Origin: an uncultured Desulfomonile sp.
GTDB lineage: Bacteria; Desulfobacterota; Desulfomonilia; Desulfomonilales; Desulfomonilaceae
Length of the DNA: 64,000 nt
Assembly (NCBI GenBank): GCA_903952205.1
Contig: CAJBEZ010000098.1
Span: forward strand, 62,001 to 126,000
Direction: 5' to 3'
Shown: positions 38,716 to 49,200 of the stretch, piece by piece
How the letters are laid out: each line of letters begins with the position of its first letter
How positions within the stretch are numbered: the first letter of the stretch is position 1
The notes under the pieces: generated by a model
What the model was told of the DNA's origin: nothing
Databases searched by the model: none
Seen by the model: the letters and a program-made list of their open reading frames with translations, nothing else
Program-made: the position numbers and the translations under genes

Positions 38716-38809
38716 AATAGAGTCAAAACCGATTCCAACAATTGAATAACAGTTGTTGATTTGTTACCCTGTCTCCAGTTATTTAAGAGCCATAACCAGG
38801 AGCTCACCT

Positions 38810-39376
38810 ATGTTAAAGGATTACCCCAAGGCTATTGTGACGAAAGATGGAGACTCTGTCCTCTTGCGGCCTGTCACGGCCCAGGACGAACAAGAACTCA
38901 ACAAGTTCTTTTCGGAAATTCCTGATGACGAACAATGGTTTCTGAGGGAGAAGCTCGATGACCCTCACATCTTGAGCGAATTCCTGAGAAAGTTGGACTA
39001 TAAACGGATAATCCCAATTATCGCCGTCAGGGAGACCGACGGTAAAATTATCGCAAACGTGAGGCTGCATCTGTCGTCCGCTCCATGTATAGGCCACGTT
39101 GCTCACTTGAGAATCATGGTTCATCCTGACTTTCGTTCGTTGAAGATTGGGAGTTGGATGATACTCGACTGTGTTAAGACAGCAATGGATATCGGACTTG
39201 AAAAACTGTTCGCGGAGTTTATATCCGGTGTGGAGGACTCCGCTATTGGGGCCGCTCTGAAATTGGATTTCAGGCATGAAGGGACTCTCAAAGATTACAT
39301 CCGTGACTCTAAGGGGGGATACAGGGATTTGATAATCATGTCTCGTGACCTCCAAACAAGATGGAGCGATTTTTGA
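38810..39376 (+). CDS. GNAT-family acetyltransferase
   Basis: 188 residues. Starts at an ATG with CCAGGAG 7 nt upstream (frame opens at 38753). LLRPVTAQDEQEL opens the domain; LRIMVHPDFRSLKIGSWMILD is the acetyl-CoA loop, with the usual Gly-rich turn partly altered (RSLKIGS). It overlaps the AcuA-like gene by 32 bp, so the two are co-translated. Looks like the Pat-type GNATs that acetylate proteins, but without their nucleotide-binding domain. Confidence 0.85.
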   Translation: MLKDYPKAIVTKDGDSVLLRPVTAQDEQELNKFFSEIPDDEQWFLREKLDDPHILSEFLRKLDYKRIIPIIAVRETDGKIIANVRLHLSSAPCIGHVAHLRIMVHPDFRSLKIGSWMILDCVKTAMDIGLEKLFAEFISGVEDSAIGAALKLDFRHEGTLKDYIRDSKGGYRDLIIMSRDLQTRWSDF

Positions 39377-40073
39377 GTTGAAAGCGAGCCTCATTACCAA
39401 TTCTGACCTCGTTGGTCGAACTGAAATCGCTGAGACGAACTGTGGACCAATAGCAATTTGCGGGACCTGCAGACCGGCCCTGTTCAGGAACCTGCAAGTG
39501 GACCAAGGTCTGGGACACTTTTCTCACTATTCGTCGATCATACAGCGGCTTGAAGACTTCGAGACCATCGCCCTGCTACCGGGGGGACGAGTAACACTTG
39601 GCATAGAGGACCCAAACATCATCGTTGGCTATTGCGTTGGTTCGTATCCGGATTCAACAGACAGGTGGGCCGCATTGGGAGATCTCATGTACGAGTTGGC
39701 CGCTGTTGAGGTAAGCCGTAACTATAGAGGATGCAAGCTCGGGGAGAAGTTGCTCGGAACGACCATGAACGATGATTTCTTCGAAGATAAGATAGCGTAC
39801 ATGTGCGGTTATTCCTGGCATTGGGACCTGGAAGGGAAGGGTATGAGCGCCGCGCAGTATCGATCAATGATGAAGCATTTATACGGCAAGTTCGGGTTTA
39901 GGGAAGTCTATACAAATGAACCCAACATAACTCTTAGAGCGGAAAACATAATGATGATCCGGGTCGGGTTACGGGTTACACCGGAAGATCAAATGAAATT
40001 CAGGCATCTTCGTTTTGGGATGAAACCGATCGCCGATAAAAAACCTACCATACCAGCCGCCGCTAATACATAA
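39345..40073 (+). CDS. AcuA-like acetyltransferase
   Basis: 242 residues. The central part matches Bacillus AcuA in order: ALLPGGRVTLG, IVGYCVGSYPDSTDRW, LAAVEVSRNYRGCKLGEKLLG (acetyl-CoA loop), SWHWDLEGKGMSAAQYRSMM and FRHLRFGM near the end. AcuA acetylates and switches off acetyl-CoA synthetase. No acs gene is in the window. Start: GTG at 39345 inside the previous gene, or TTG at 39378 just after its stop; unresolved. Confidence 0.82.
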   Translation: MTSKQDGAIFELKASLITNSDLVGRTEIAETNCGPIAICGTCRPALFRNLQVDQGLGHFSHYSSIIQRLEDFETIALLPGGRVTLGIEDPNIIVGYCVGSYPDSTDRWAALGDLMYELAAVEVSRNYRGCKLGEKLLGTTMNDDFFEDKIAYMCGYSWHWDLEGKGMSAAQYRSMMKHLYGKFGFREVYTNEPNITLRAENIMMIRVGLRVTPEDQMKFRHLRFGMKPIADKKPTIPAAANT

Positions 40074-40149
40074 AAGCGACCGTTGAAAGATTTTGAACGC
40101 TCAATCATCAACAGGTTTCAAGAATCGACTTTTCTAATAATCGCCAAGC

Positions 40150-41445
40150 CTACTGAATATATCCCATAAGTTTAGGAAGATAAAGGACCGCACTGGGCCA
40201 ATAGGTTATCAGCATAAGCACAGCGATCTGGATGGCCAGGAACGGTAAACACGCCTTGGTTACCCATACTAGGTCCTTGTTCACCATAGCCCCGGTTATG
40301 TAAAGACTGACCCCGACCGGAGGCGTACAGTAACCGATGGCCAGGTTGACGGTCATCAACAGACCAAAATGCAACGGATCAATATTGAAGGCGCTGAGCA
40401 TGGGGATAAATACAGGCCCGAGGATCATCGTGGCGGAAATGACGTCCATGAACATGCCCACTATCAGCAGGAGCCCGTTCATGGCCAACAGGAAAACCCA
40501 TGGGGATTGAATAGTGGAGAGGACCGCCTCAGTGATTTTTGGAGGGATGTTTTCCAGGGTCAGCAGTCTACCAAAGCAGCTTGCGCCAGCGACTATTATC
40601 AGTAGGGTAGCTGAAGTGACCGCCGACGAAACGAAGACCTTCTTTACCTGGTTGAGATTCATGGAACGGTGGATGAACAGTTCAACGACAAGTGCGTAGA
40701 CACAGGCAACTACAGCGGCTTCATTGGCTGTAAACGCTCCGGAAAAGATGCCGACAAAGATGATTACCGGCAGCATCAACGACCAGAAACCCTCTTTAAA
40801 AACAGCGACTAACTCCCCCGCACTACCGATGGGAGTACGGACAATTGAGGTATTTTTGCGAAATAAAAGGTAGCTATAGACGCAAATTAGTAATGTGATC
40901 ACGATGCCCGGCAGATAGCCTGTCAAAAAAAGACCTTCAAGGGAAACATTGCTGATCATGCAATATAGGATCATTGAGATGCTTGGGGGAATGATTATTC
41001 CAAGATTTCCGGAAGTAGTCATGAGCCCAACCGCATAATTCTTGGGATACCCTTTCTCTATTAGCGCAGGAATCATGAAGCCGCCCAAAGCGACTACGGT
41101 GGCCACGGTAGACCCAGAGATAGCCCCAAACAGGGCGCACGCTATGACACCAGCCATCCCCAGTCCCCCGGGAAGCCAACTCACTAGGGCGTTAGCCATC
41201 TTGATGAGTTTTTCAACTATTGTGCCGGTAGTCATAATGTTGCCACAGAGGATAAAGAACAGAACAACCACAAGAGCAAAGTTATCGAGGCTCCTGAAAA
41301 GTGTCTGAGCCAGCAAAAGGAGCGGCAGATCGGTGAACAGGACGAACCCCAAAACCGCTGTAAAGAACAGGCACATGAACACTGGTATGTACGTGGCCAG
41401 GCCGCCTAACAGAATAAGAAGGATTATAACGTGACTCGACTCCAT
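40150..41445 (-). CDS. dctM: TRAP transporter large permease (DctM)
   Basis: 431 residues, about 12 helices of the DctM family. Typical: GGFMIPALIEKGYPKNYAVGLMTTSGNLGIIIPPSI and NLAIGYCTPPVGVSLYITG. Sodium- or proton-coupled uptake of a carboxylate delivered by the DctP-like protein. AGGAG 10 nt before the ATG. Third gene of dctP-dctQ-dctM. Confidence 0.95.
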   Translation of the reverse strand: MESSHVIILLILLGGLATYIPVFMCLFFTAVLGFVLFTDLPLLLLAQTLFRSLDNFALVVVLFFILCGNIMTTGTIVEKLIKMANALVSWLPGGLGMAGVIACALFGAISGSTVATVVALGGFMIPALIEKGYPKNYAVGLMTTSGNLGIIIPPSISMILYCMISNVSLEGLFLTGYLPGIVITLLICVYSYLLFRKNTSIVRTPIGSAGELVAVFKEGFWSLMLPVIIFVGIFSGAFTANEAAVVACVYALVVELFIHRSMNLNQVKKVFVSSAVTSATLLIIVAGASCFGRLLTLENIPPKITEAVLSTIQSPWVFLLAMNGLLLIVGMFMDVISATMILGPVFIPMLSAFNIDPLHFGLLMTVNLAIGYCTPPVGVSLYITGAMVNKDLVWVTKACLPFLAIQIAVLMLITYWPSAVLYLPKLMGYIQ

Positions 41446-41536
41446 GAGGTTGTGTCTCCTAAATCTTACTTCAGTACAAGATCTCTTGACCGGACAAAGG
41501 CCAAAAATTTGTCTGGCTCGACCAATATTCCACGAT

Positions 41537-42031
41537 TTAACGCGCCATTGCGCTTTCTTGAGAATCCTCGTACATAATTTGGATAGTACGTAGGATCATG
41601 GTCGTCCCCATGATCGGGAGCAACGCATACAGATACACCAGAGGAATCTGCATGATGATGGTTTTTTGTTGGGTGGCCACCTGAAGCGCTGCCATCTTCC
41701 ATCCGTAATAAAGCATCATCAGCCCAAAGATAATGGTGACCACGTTGCTGAACAGAGTCAAAGGAAACTTCAGCTTGGGGACCAACTGAATAACTGCGTC
41801 GATCTTGATCATAGAGCGATTCTTAACCGCGGCGCCACACCCGATCAAAGTAGTGTAAATGATCACTTCCCTTACCAATTCCTCGGACCAGGCCAAAGTG
41901 TAATTAAAACCGTATCGCAAAACCACATTTAAGAACAGTGCGAAAAGGCAACCAAGAACGCTAAGAAAAAGGGTCCAGTCCTCAAAAAAAGTGAGAATCT
42001 TGTCGATCACATCGAGGATTTTTCCGAACAT
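41537..42031 (-). CDS. dctQ: TRAP transporter small permease (DctQ)
   Basis: 164 residues with four membrane helices. NVVLRYGFNYTLAWSEELVRE is the family signature (shown in part: LRYGFN..LAWSEEL). ATG at 42031 with AAGGA 8 nt upstream. Lies between DctP and DctM genes; 91 bp from dctM. Confidence 0.92.
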   Translation of the reverse strand: MFGKILDVIDKILTFFEDWTLFLSVLGCLFALFLNVVLRYGFNYTLAWSEELVREVIIYTTLIGCGAAVKNRSMIKIDAVIQLVPKLKFPLTLFSNVVTIIFGLMMLYYGWKMAALQVATQQKTIIMQIPLVYLYALLPIMGTTMILRTIQIMYEDSQESAMAR

Positions 42032-42171
42032 GTTGGGATTCCTTGATATCGTTGATAAATCATTTGCCGGCTTTTTTAAACCGAACAGCGGCAAATCTGT
42101 CCGACACTCACGATATGGATAAAGTGATCAGTTCCTAAAGCCTCTCCCCATTATCGTTACTGTCTGAAACT

Positions 42172-42203
42172 AAAAAAGGAGAGGGCGCACGAATCCCTCT
42201 CCC
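42172..42203 (-). terminator. Terminator between dctP and dctQ
   Basis: On the minus strand GGGAGAGGG pairs with CCCTCTCC (42195-42203 and 42178-42185), 9-nt loop, then T6. Placed just after the dctP stop, it would let the binding protein be made in excess over the permease. Confidence 0.8.
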
Positions 42204-42219
42204 TTTACGTTTTATGAAT

Positions 42220-43302
42220 CTAAGGCTTGTAACCTAATAATCCATCAACTTCCTCGAGAAAGTTGGCTGGACGATAGGTGTCTCCAGGATACAACTTGTT
42301 TATTTCAGGGGCAAATTTCTTGTGAACCGAGTCTCCCAGCTTCTTTAGTGTGTCCATTTCTTCCTTTGAAAGGCTGATGAACTCGATCCCGTTTTGTTTC
42401 GCCGCCGCTATCTGGTCTGCTTCCTGCTGAACGGTTTCCTTACGAATCTTGGCGCATACCTCGTGCACAACTTCCTTGAAGGTCTTCTGCAGGTCAGCCG
42501 GCAAGGAATTGAACCATGCCTTGTTGAAGATCCAGATAAAGAGACCCTGGGCATAATTTATGTAGGTAAAATGTTTCGCGTCTTCAAATTTCTTGGAGAT
42601 ATTGCACACGATAGGCGTGTGATCCAAACCGGTGATAACGCCCTGCTTCAGGGCAATGGGCACATCCGGCCACGGCATGGCGACAGGGCTAAATCCCCAC
42701 GCCTGATAGAGCAACTGGTTGACGGCCGCTTCAGCAGTCCTAAACTTAATTGCCTTGGCGTCTTTAAGCGACCTGACGGGGATTGTGGTAGCCCAGCCGT
42801 AATTGCCATAACCAGTGATATCTAGTCCCATGATACCCTGATGGTCCATGGCCATGAGAAAATGGTCGAAGATTTGCCCGCTCGCCACAAACTTGTCAAG
42901 TTTCTCAAAAGAATCGACCAGGAATGGCAAGTTTACGATCCCAAACCTGGGTCCAAGGTTGGTTGCGGCGACTGAACTGCAACCCATTCCCTGTATGGCG
43001 CCCATCTGTAGCTGGTTGAGCACTTCTACCTCACCACCGAGCATGGAAAAGGGTTTGAAATCCAAAAAGATCTGCCCGTTGGTCCGTTTCCATAACTCAT
43101 CCCGGATGGCGAACCCGGTGTAGACTCCTTTGATATCCGGATGCGAGACGTTTGATACGACACATTTGTACTTGGCCCCCGAAGGATCGAAAGCGGGCTT
43201 CCACGCTTCCAGGGGCGGTGGGGCTCCAATGGCGGCGCCAACTAACAAGCCCACGCTGATCAAGCAGACTGTGAGCAGAAATGCCAATCTTTGAACTTTC
43301 AC
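42220..43302 (-). CDS. dctP: TRAP transporter substrate-binding protein (DctP)
   Basis: 360 residues, DctP family. Signal peptide cut near AIGAPP. AIKFRTAEAAVNQLLYQAWG carries the usual substrate-carboxylate Arg (KFRTAE), then GVITGLDHTPIVCNI. GTG start with AAGGAGG 5 nt upstream. Substrate not predictable; aromatic residues near the Arg suggest a larger carboxylate. First gene of the transporter operon. Confidence 0.93.
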   Translation of the reverse strand: MKVQRLAFLLTVCLISVGLLVGAAIGAPPPLEAWKPAFDPSGAKYKCVVSNVSHPDIKGVYTGFAIRDELWKRTNGQIFLDFKPFSMLGGEVEVLNQLQMGAIQGMGCSSVAATNLGPRFGIVNLPFLVDSFEKLDKFVASGQIFDHFLMAMDHQGIMGLDITGYGNYGWATTIPVRSLKDAKAIKFRTAEAAVNQLLYQAWGFSPVAMPWPDVPIALKQGVITGLDHTPIVCNISKKFEDAKHFTYINYAQGLFIWIFNKAWFNSLPADLQKTFKEVVHEVCAKIRKETVQQEADQIAAAKQNGIEFISLSKEEMDTLKKLGDSVHKKFAPEINKLYPGDTYRPANFLEEVDGLLGYKP

Positions 43303-43859
43303 CTCAACCTCCTTTTTATGTTAGGTCTACGTTACCAGATTCAGTACGCCTTTCCTTTGTCAAAATGATTATCGACCAAATTACCGTGAGTTTCCGTTTG
43401 AGTCAAGAGAAACTAGACCTCTAAGTTCAGTCTAATGAACAAGAATACGAAGTGATTGTGGCGCTTTTCTGAACGGCGGCAATTCCTGTATGAGTTTCCT
43501 GGAAAAGCATTTCCATGAATTTGCGCGGTTCACGGGAGAAATTCAAAAATTGTCACCTCAACACTATCCAGATGCTTTTGGTTGAGTGATAACTACCATT
43601 GCTATGACGCAGGTTTTTCCGAAAATACGGTTCTGTTATCAACCTTATGGATTATTCTCTAGGTTCAGAATGAAGAAAACATTCCACTCATAAAGCCTAA
43701 TAGCTTACAGAATACCAGCTTGGGTTTCCCTGATCAATAAGAATGCGAACAAAAAAGCTCCTTTGTGTTTCATCGTTCCGTCAAGCTTGACAATTCGCAG
43801 TGAATTGGTCTAGTTGTAGTTATTCAAATTTGGCGTCATAGGTCACGGGGTGTATAGCC
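43303..43859. other. Intergenic region, no gene recognised
   Basis: 557 bp between divergent dctP and a lone receiver. Apart from the possible dctP promoter, no convincing small gene, hairpin or repeat was found. Confidence 0.45.
43378..43406 (-). promoter_or_regulatory. Possible promoter of the TRAP operon
   Basis: Minus strand: TTGACT (43406-43401), 17-nt spacer, TAATTT (43383-43378). Good -35, weak -10. The lead to the GTG start is about 70 nt. Confidence 0.35.
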
Positions 43860-44414
43860 ATGCGAGAGAAATCCTATCTAGAGGGTAAACGTATCCTTGC
43901 TGTAGATGATGAACCCGACATACTGGAATCCATGCAAGATATTCTTGAAGATTCTAAACTCGATTGCGCAACCGATTATGCCAGCGCGTCGGAAAAAATC
44001 AAACAAAACAGATATGATCTGGTAATTCTCGATATCATGGGTGTTAACGGAATGAAACTACTCGAAGAATCGGTGAGTAGAAATTTCCCCACAGTGATGC
44101 TCACCGCACACGCCATCAGCCCTGAAACCCTTATGAGCGCTATTAGGAAAGGCGCCATTTCTTACCTGCCCAAGGAAACATTGCCCCGACTCGATACACT
44201 GTTAACAGCCATTTTCAAGGCCCATGAACAGGGAGAGCCACCATGGAAGATCCTTTTCGAGGAATTGGGTCAATTCTTTGATGAGCGTTTCGGCGCAACC
44301 TGGAAGGACAAGGATAAATCGTTCTGGACCGAATTTGAGATCACGTACCAGATCGGGAAGGGTATGGCGGAACGGCTGAAGCATGACGAGAGGGTCACCA
44401 GCCGGGGAATTTGA
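43860..44414 (+). CDS. Response regulator with short C-terminal extension
   Basis: 184 residues. Receiver at 10-125 with D16-D17, phosphoacceptor D58 (VILDIMGVNG), Thr in VMLTAHA and Lys in YLPKE. The segment after D58 (GVNGMKLL) lacks the usual Met-Pro. The final 60 residues (FFDERFGATWKDKDKSFW) form no known output domain. Single-gene unit; kinase partner may be the hybrid kinase 1.8 kb downstream. Confidence 0.85.
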   Translation: MREKSYLEGKRILAVDDEPDILESMQDILEDSKLDCATDYASASEKIKQNRYDLVILDIMGVNGMKLLEESVSRNFPTVMLTAHAISPETLMSAIRKGAISYLPKETLPRLDTLLTAIFKAHEQGEPPWKILFEELGQFFDERFGATWKDKDKSFWTEFEITYQIGKGMAERLKHDERVTSRGI

Positions 44415-44653
44415 AGAAACGCTTCGGTTAATTGAGCGTTGTAAGCCTGTCCACTTTCAAACGCCTTTTTTTCTCCTCAATATTGCATTAATGACCCTCG
44501 GCAGAGAGGGGGTTCACCTCTGTCGGTTATTAACCTAACGATATTACAGTGTATAATAACACCATCCCAAAAATGTTGCGCATGTGTCAACCTTTCAGGC
44601 GGCCCTGGAATTCTTGCGACGCAGGTTAAATATTACGGATAATAATAAAGAGT

Positions 44654-44680
44654 GTAGGGACGCTGAGGGGGCGTCCCTAC
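44654..44680. repeat. 10-bp perfect inverted repeat, REP-like
   Basis: GTAGGGACGC (44654-44663) and GCGTCCCTAC (44671-44680), 7-nt loop. No T run, so a poor terminator. Similar palindromes occur as scattered intergenic elements in some bacteria. Confidence 0.5.
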
Positions 44681-44897
44681 TTGGACGATGCGTCTGGCTT
44701 GGTTAACGCACCGGGGGAAGAGAATCGCATTGGCTTTGTAAGGAATAATCAATACGATTGACGCATAATGGTGAGCAACATCCGTGCCAGGGCCTGACAA
44801 AAAAAGTTTTCTACCAACCAACTGAATTTCAAGCAAAAGTAGATCTGTGGGATCGGCGGCTCAATAGGAACGCCCGTTTCTAGAACTGTCAATCTTT

Positions 44898-44933
44898 TTT
44901 ACAAACTGTAAAGACATTGATATCATATCAATG
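44898..44933 (+). promoter_or_regulatory. Promoter with two overlapping palindromes
   Basis: TTTACA (44898-44903), 17-nt spacer, TATCAT (44921-44926): one mismatch each from consensus. Palindrome A: TTTACA-AAC-TGTAAA (44898-44912). Palindrome B: CATTGATA-TCA-TATCAATG (44915-44933). They cover the -35 and -10, so two dimeric regulators or one cooperative one could bind. Confidence 0.55.
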
Positions 44934-44998
44934 GCGCCGGAAATAATGATTCGTTTAAACATAGGTCTTAAAAATAATAGCTGAACGGAACAACCTAA

Positions 44999-45955
44999 AT
45001 GAAAGCTCTCTTTTTCAATGGTTCAGATCTTGAACTTAAAGAAATGGCAATTCCCGTGATTAGCGAGGGGGAATCCCTCGTTCGAATAATCATGGCGGGA
45101 ATTTGCAAGACTGATCTGGAGATCATCAAAGGCTACATGAATTTCAGAGGGGTATTGGGTCACGAATTTGTTGGGCGGGTAATTGAGTCTGGTGATCCTT
45201 CTCTTGTGGGCAAGAAAGTTGTGGGTGAGATCAACTCAGGCTGCGGAAATTGCGATCTTTGTAGAAAAGGAATGGAGAGACACTGCCCGGATAGGACTAC
45301 ACTTGGGATCTCAGGGAGAGATGGAGTGTTTGCCGAATGCGTAGCCTTGCCGAATTCCAATCTGATTGAAGTCCCTGAATCTGTTTCGGACGAAATGGCG
45401 GTATTTGTAGAGCCTCTGGCAGCGGCCCTGGAAATAACTGAACAGGTTCATTTATTCCCTGACAGCCGAATTCTCATAGTTGGCGATGGCCGCCTTTCGG
45501 CCCTGATTTGTCTTGCGATCCGACTTACCGGGGCTGATATCACTGTATTGGGCAAGCATGACCGTAAGATGAAGGTCTTTACCCGACTTGGGGCGAGGAT
45601 TTGCAAACGAGACGAATTGGGAAATAATAACCGGGATTTCGACTTTGTAGTGGAGGCTTCGGGCAGTCCGTCCGGATGGGTCATGGCCACTCAGTTTGTC
45701 AAGCCCCGAGGCGTGATCATTCTCAAGAGCACTTATCACGGCAATCTGGAAATTAACGCAGCAGAATTGGTAATAAACGAGATCTGCGTTCAGGGGTCAA
45801 GATGTGGTCAATTCCGCCCGGCGTTGAGGCTTATGGAGTGTGGTTTGGTGGACCCATCCTTCCTGATCTCCGGTTCATTTCCCTTGGAGAGATTCAGAGA
45901 GGCTTTTTCCAACGCAGAGGGTCCGGGTATGTTCAAGACTCTATTGAGAATGTGA
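44999..45955 (+). CDS. Zinc-type medium-chain alcohol dehydrogenase family protein
   Basis: 318 residues, MDR superfamily. Catalytic zinc site: GICKTDLEI and GHEFVGRV (Cys, His-Glu). Structural zinc: CGNCDLCRKGMERHC. Cofactor fold ILIVGDGRLSALICLAIRL is a weak Rossmann motif (GDGRLS rather than GxGxxG). Shorter than most members (about 340-350). Substrate unknown. Poor Shine-Dalgarno but a good promoter. Confidence 0.87.
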   Translation: MKALFFNGSDLELKEMAIPVISEGESLVRIIMAGICKTDLEIIKGYMNFRGVLGHEFVGRVIESGDPSLVGKKVVGEINSGCGNCDLCRKGMERHCPDRTTLGISGRDGVFAECVALPNSNLIEVPESVSDEMAVFVEPLAAALEITEQVHLFPDSRILIVGDGRLSALICLAIRLTGADITVLGKHDRKMKVFTRLGARICKRDELGNNNRDFDFVVEASGSPSGWVMATQFVKPRGVIILKSTYHGNLEINAAELVINEICVQGSRCGQFRPALRLMECGLVDPSFLISGSFPLERFREAFSNAEGPGMFKTLLRM

Positions 45956-46206
45956 AGGTGTTGACAATGTCCATACGAGTCTCGTGCTTTGTAATATCGG
46001 AGTCCTTGCAAAGTTTGGAACCGTAAAATTGTTTTACTTGGCGTGAATTTCCTTTTTAACGAACAAAGATGCTAATATACTGACGATTAGAGAAGTAAAG
46101 AGTCGGCGGACGAATTTCAACGTTGGAATATTGATACATGAATTAGACTGAATCACCTGGAGAATAGTCTAGCCGCCACATGTGAAGAATCCAAAGGCGC
46201 CCCAAA

Positions 46207-49200
46207 TTGACTCAGAGCATCAACAATCAGGGCATATCATACAGGGCCGTGTGGCTGCTCATAGCCTTCTTTGTCATTCTGGGTGGAGCTTCGGCGTATC
46301 TATTGACGAGGCTCTACATCACGACATCCCTGCTGGCGGACACCAACCTGAAGGCCTTCACCGAAGAAACCGATTATAAAAAAGGGCTATTCGATGAACT
46401 TTTTAGACAGAGAATAGAGGAATTCCTGTCAATCAGGGAGGGAAGGAATTTCAAGGCGTTCTATCACAGCAGGGCAATTGGAATGACCCCGGAATATGGG
46501 CTTACATCGCTCATTTCCCAGATTAAATCCGATTTTCTCGATCGCCTGAAATCTACCATTGAAGGAGTTGATCGTGATTTTCTTGAAATCGCGTACTACG
46601 ATTTCGAGGACGACAAGGTATTGGTTGGGGCACGGAAAGACAACAGCTCCACTGTAATGGACAAGTCCTTTTTTAAGTCCGTTGAGACAGAAATGAGCGA
46701 ATCCTGGAATCTTTTTCATGTATGCAAGGATTCCGAATGCAAAATGTATCTGTATGGACCGGTTCTATTCAATTCTGCGCCCAAAGGCATTGTAGCCGCC
46801 GAGTTGTCGATAAAGTCACTTCTGGAAACAGCCAAATCCTTTGAGGTTTATGGTTTGAGTCAAACCACATGGGTAATAGGGAGGGAAGGATCTGTAATAA
46901 TAGGTCCTGATGCAGTCAAGGGCAAAAACATACAGGAAATCTTTGGCTCGCCGGTTTCCGATCTTGTCAGTGTTACCATTCGTAGGCCTCGCTACAGTGT
47001 TGCTGAACTCTCTCGAGATCGAATGCTGCTTCTGTCCAGATCGCTGGGGGTAGGGGATCTGTATATTCTGAAAGTCGCCCCGGAAGCGACTTTTGGAAAA
47101 GCCCCGTCTCTTTGGGCCTGGGTAGTGTTGGCCTCAACACTCATAGGAGGGTTGGGGCTTATGGTTATTTACGTCATTAGGAGTTTTAGGATTCAATCCC
47201 GAATGAATTATGAACTTCAGGAAGCCAAAAAGCTTCTGGAGTCAAGGGTTCAAGAACGCACCTCGGAACTGGAATCGACTAATCAGCAAATGCTGACCCA
47301 TATTATGGAACGCAATCAAGTCCAGAAAGATCTATACCAGCACTCGCAGATACTTGCGTCCATTACGGACACCATACTCATAGTTTCAAAAGAAAAGAAG
47401 ATTGTTTATGCAAATTCAACGGCCTGCGAAACTTACGGGGACGGCACGGAGGAATCTCTGATAGGTAAATCCTGCCATGAAGCGCTTAAAGGTTTTGCCA
47501 GCGCCTGTTCGGACTGTGTGATAGACAACGCGATTTCGCTCTCAAAACCAGACAAGGTAGTGACAACCTGGCTCGGAAAAGACGGTAAGGAGCTTTGGGT
47601 CTACAATACAGCTTTCCCCTATTATGACGATGAGGGTGGATTGGTCGGAGCAATAATACTCAGCACAGACTACTCAGCTCAAAAAGAAATAGAAAACGAG
47701 CTGAACAAGGCGAAACACGAGGCAGAGGCCGCCAGTCAGGCAAAGAGTGATTTCCTGGCGCGAATGAGTCACGAAATTCGAACCCCTATGTATGGAATAC
47801 TGGGAACTCTAGAATTGGTGCTTGATGGAGACCTGAAGCCGGAGCAAAGGGACCTGCTGTTAACAACCAAATTCTCGGCTGAGGCGCTACAGGGCATTCT
47901 GAACGATATCCTGGATTTCTCAAAGATAGAAGCGAGAAAAGTCGATCTCGAAAATAAGATATTCTCTCCGATATCAGTTGTGGAATCCATCCTGGCTACT
48001 ATAGCCGTAAAGGCTCACGAAAAAGGACTGGAACTGATTTCAGACATAAAACCGGATGTTCCCTCCGCCCTGGTGGGTGATCCATTCAGGTTGAGGCAAA
48101 TTCTGCTTAACCTGGTTGGTAACGCTGTCAAGTTTACAGAAAAGGGAGAAGTTGTAATTAGTGTTTTTCGAAGAAAATACTCGGAGAAAAAACTCTTCAT
48201 AGAATTTATCGTGTCCGACACTGGAATAGGAATTCGTCCGGAAAAGCTGGGAACCGTTTTTGATCCATTCGCCCAGGCGGAAGGTTTCATATCAAGGACA
48301 TTCGGGGGCACTGGTCTTGGACTGGCGATATGCAGCACTCTCGTAGAAATAATGGGGGGAAGGATTTGGGCCCAAAGCGAGGCGGAACGAGGGAGTTCAT
48401 TCCATTTTTCGATACCGTTCGGGTTCACTGAAGAACTCCAACCTCTGGAGGAAATCTATTGCCGGGAATCGGACTCCATCTTTGCTTTGGTTGTAGATGA
48501 CAACCGAACGAATCGTAGGATTCTGCTGGATAGTCTTACTCGTTGGGGTTTGTGCGCCGAAGAATGCCCGGATGCGGAGCGGGCGCTGGAAAAAATCTCG
48601 ATGGCAAATGCCGATAACCGGCCGTATGGCCTTATGCTTCTGGACTATCAACTGCCTGGAATGTCAGGGGTGGATCTACTCGAAAAAATTCAGGGGGAAA
48701 AAGGCCTGAAGGTCATTCTTATGACATCTTCGTCCGAGATGAATGAAAGAAAACGGGCCATCGAGTTAGGGGCAGAGGGCGTAATTTTAAAACCGGTGAA
48801 AATGGCCGACCTGAAACAGAGCGTTTGGAATGCGTTGGGCTGGGTCTCTCAGAAATCGTCACAAGGCCCTGAACGCACAGCCGAGACCCAGAACCATGAG
48901 CCTCCGAAGACAAGTAATCAATCCTTGAAAGTGCTCCTGGCCGAAGACAATCCAGTCAATCAAAAGCTTCTTTCCAAGGTTCTGGAAAGGACCGGATATA
49001 CGGTCCACGTTGTTGAGAACGGGAGATTAGCCGTCCATGCCGCTGCAGATGGTGATTTTGACCTGGTTCTGATGGACATCCAAATGCCTGTCATGGATGG
49101 ACTCACGGCAACCAAACTCATCCGGCGAAACGAGGAACGAACCGGTAAACACCTTCCTGTTTTCGCCATGACGGCTCACGCCTACCAGGAGGCTGAAAAC

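Larger units (their letters stand above)
44415..44998. other. Intergenic region with several inverted repeats
   Basis: 584 bp. Contains an 8-bp stem (44499-44525), the GTAGGGACGC palindrome (44654-44680) and the promoter/operator zone for the dehydrogenase (44898-44933). No open frame is convincing. Confidence 0.5.
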
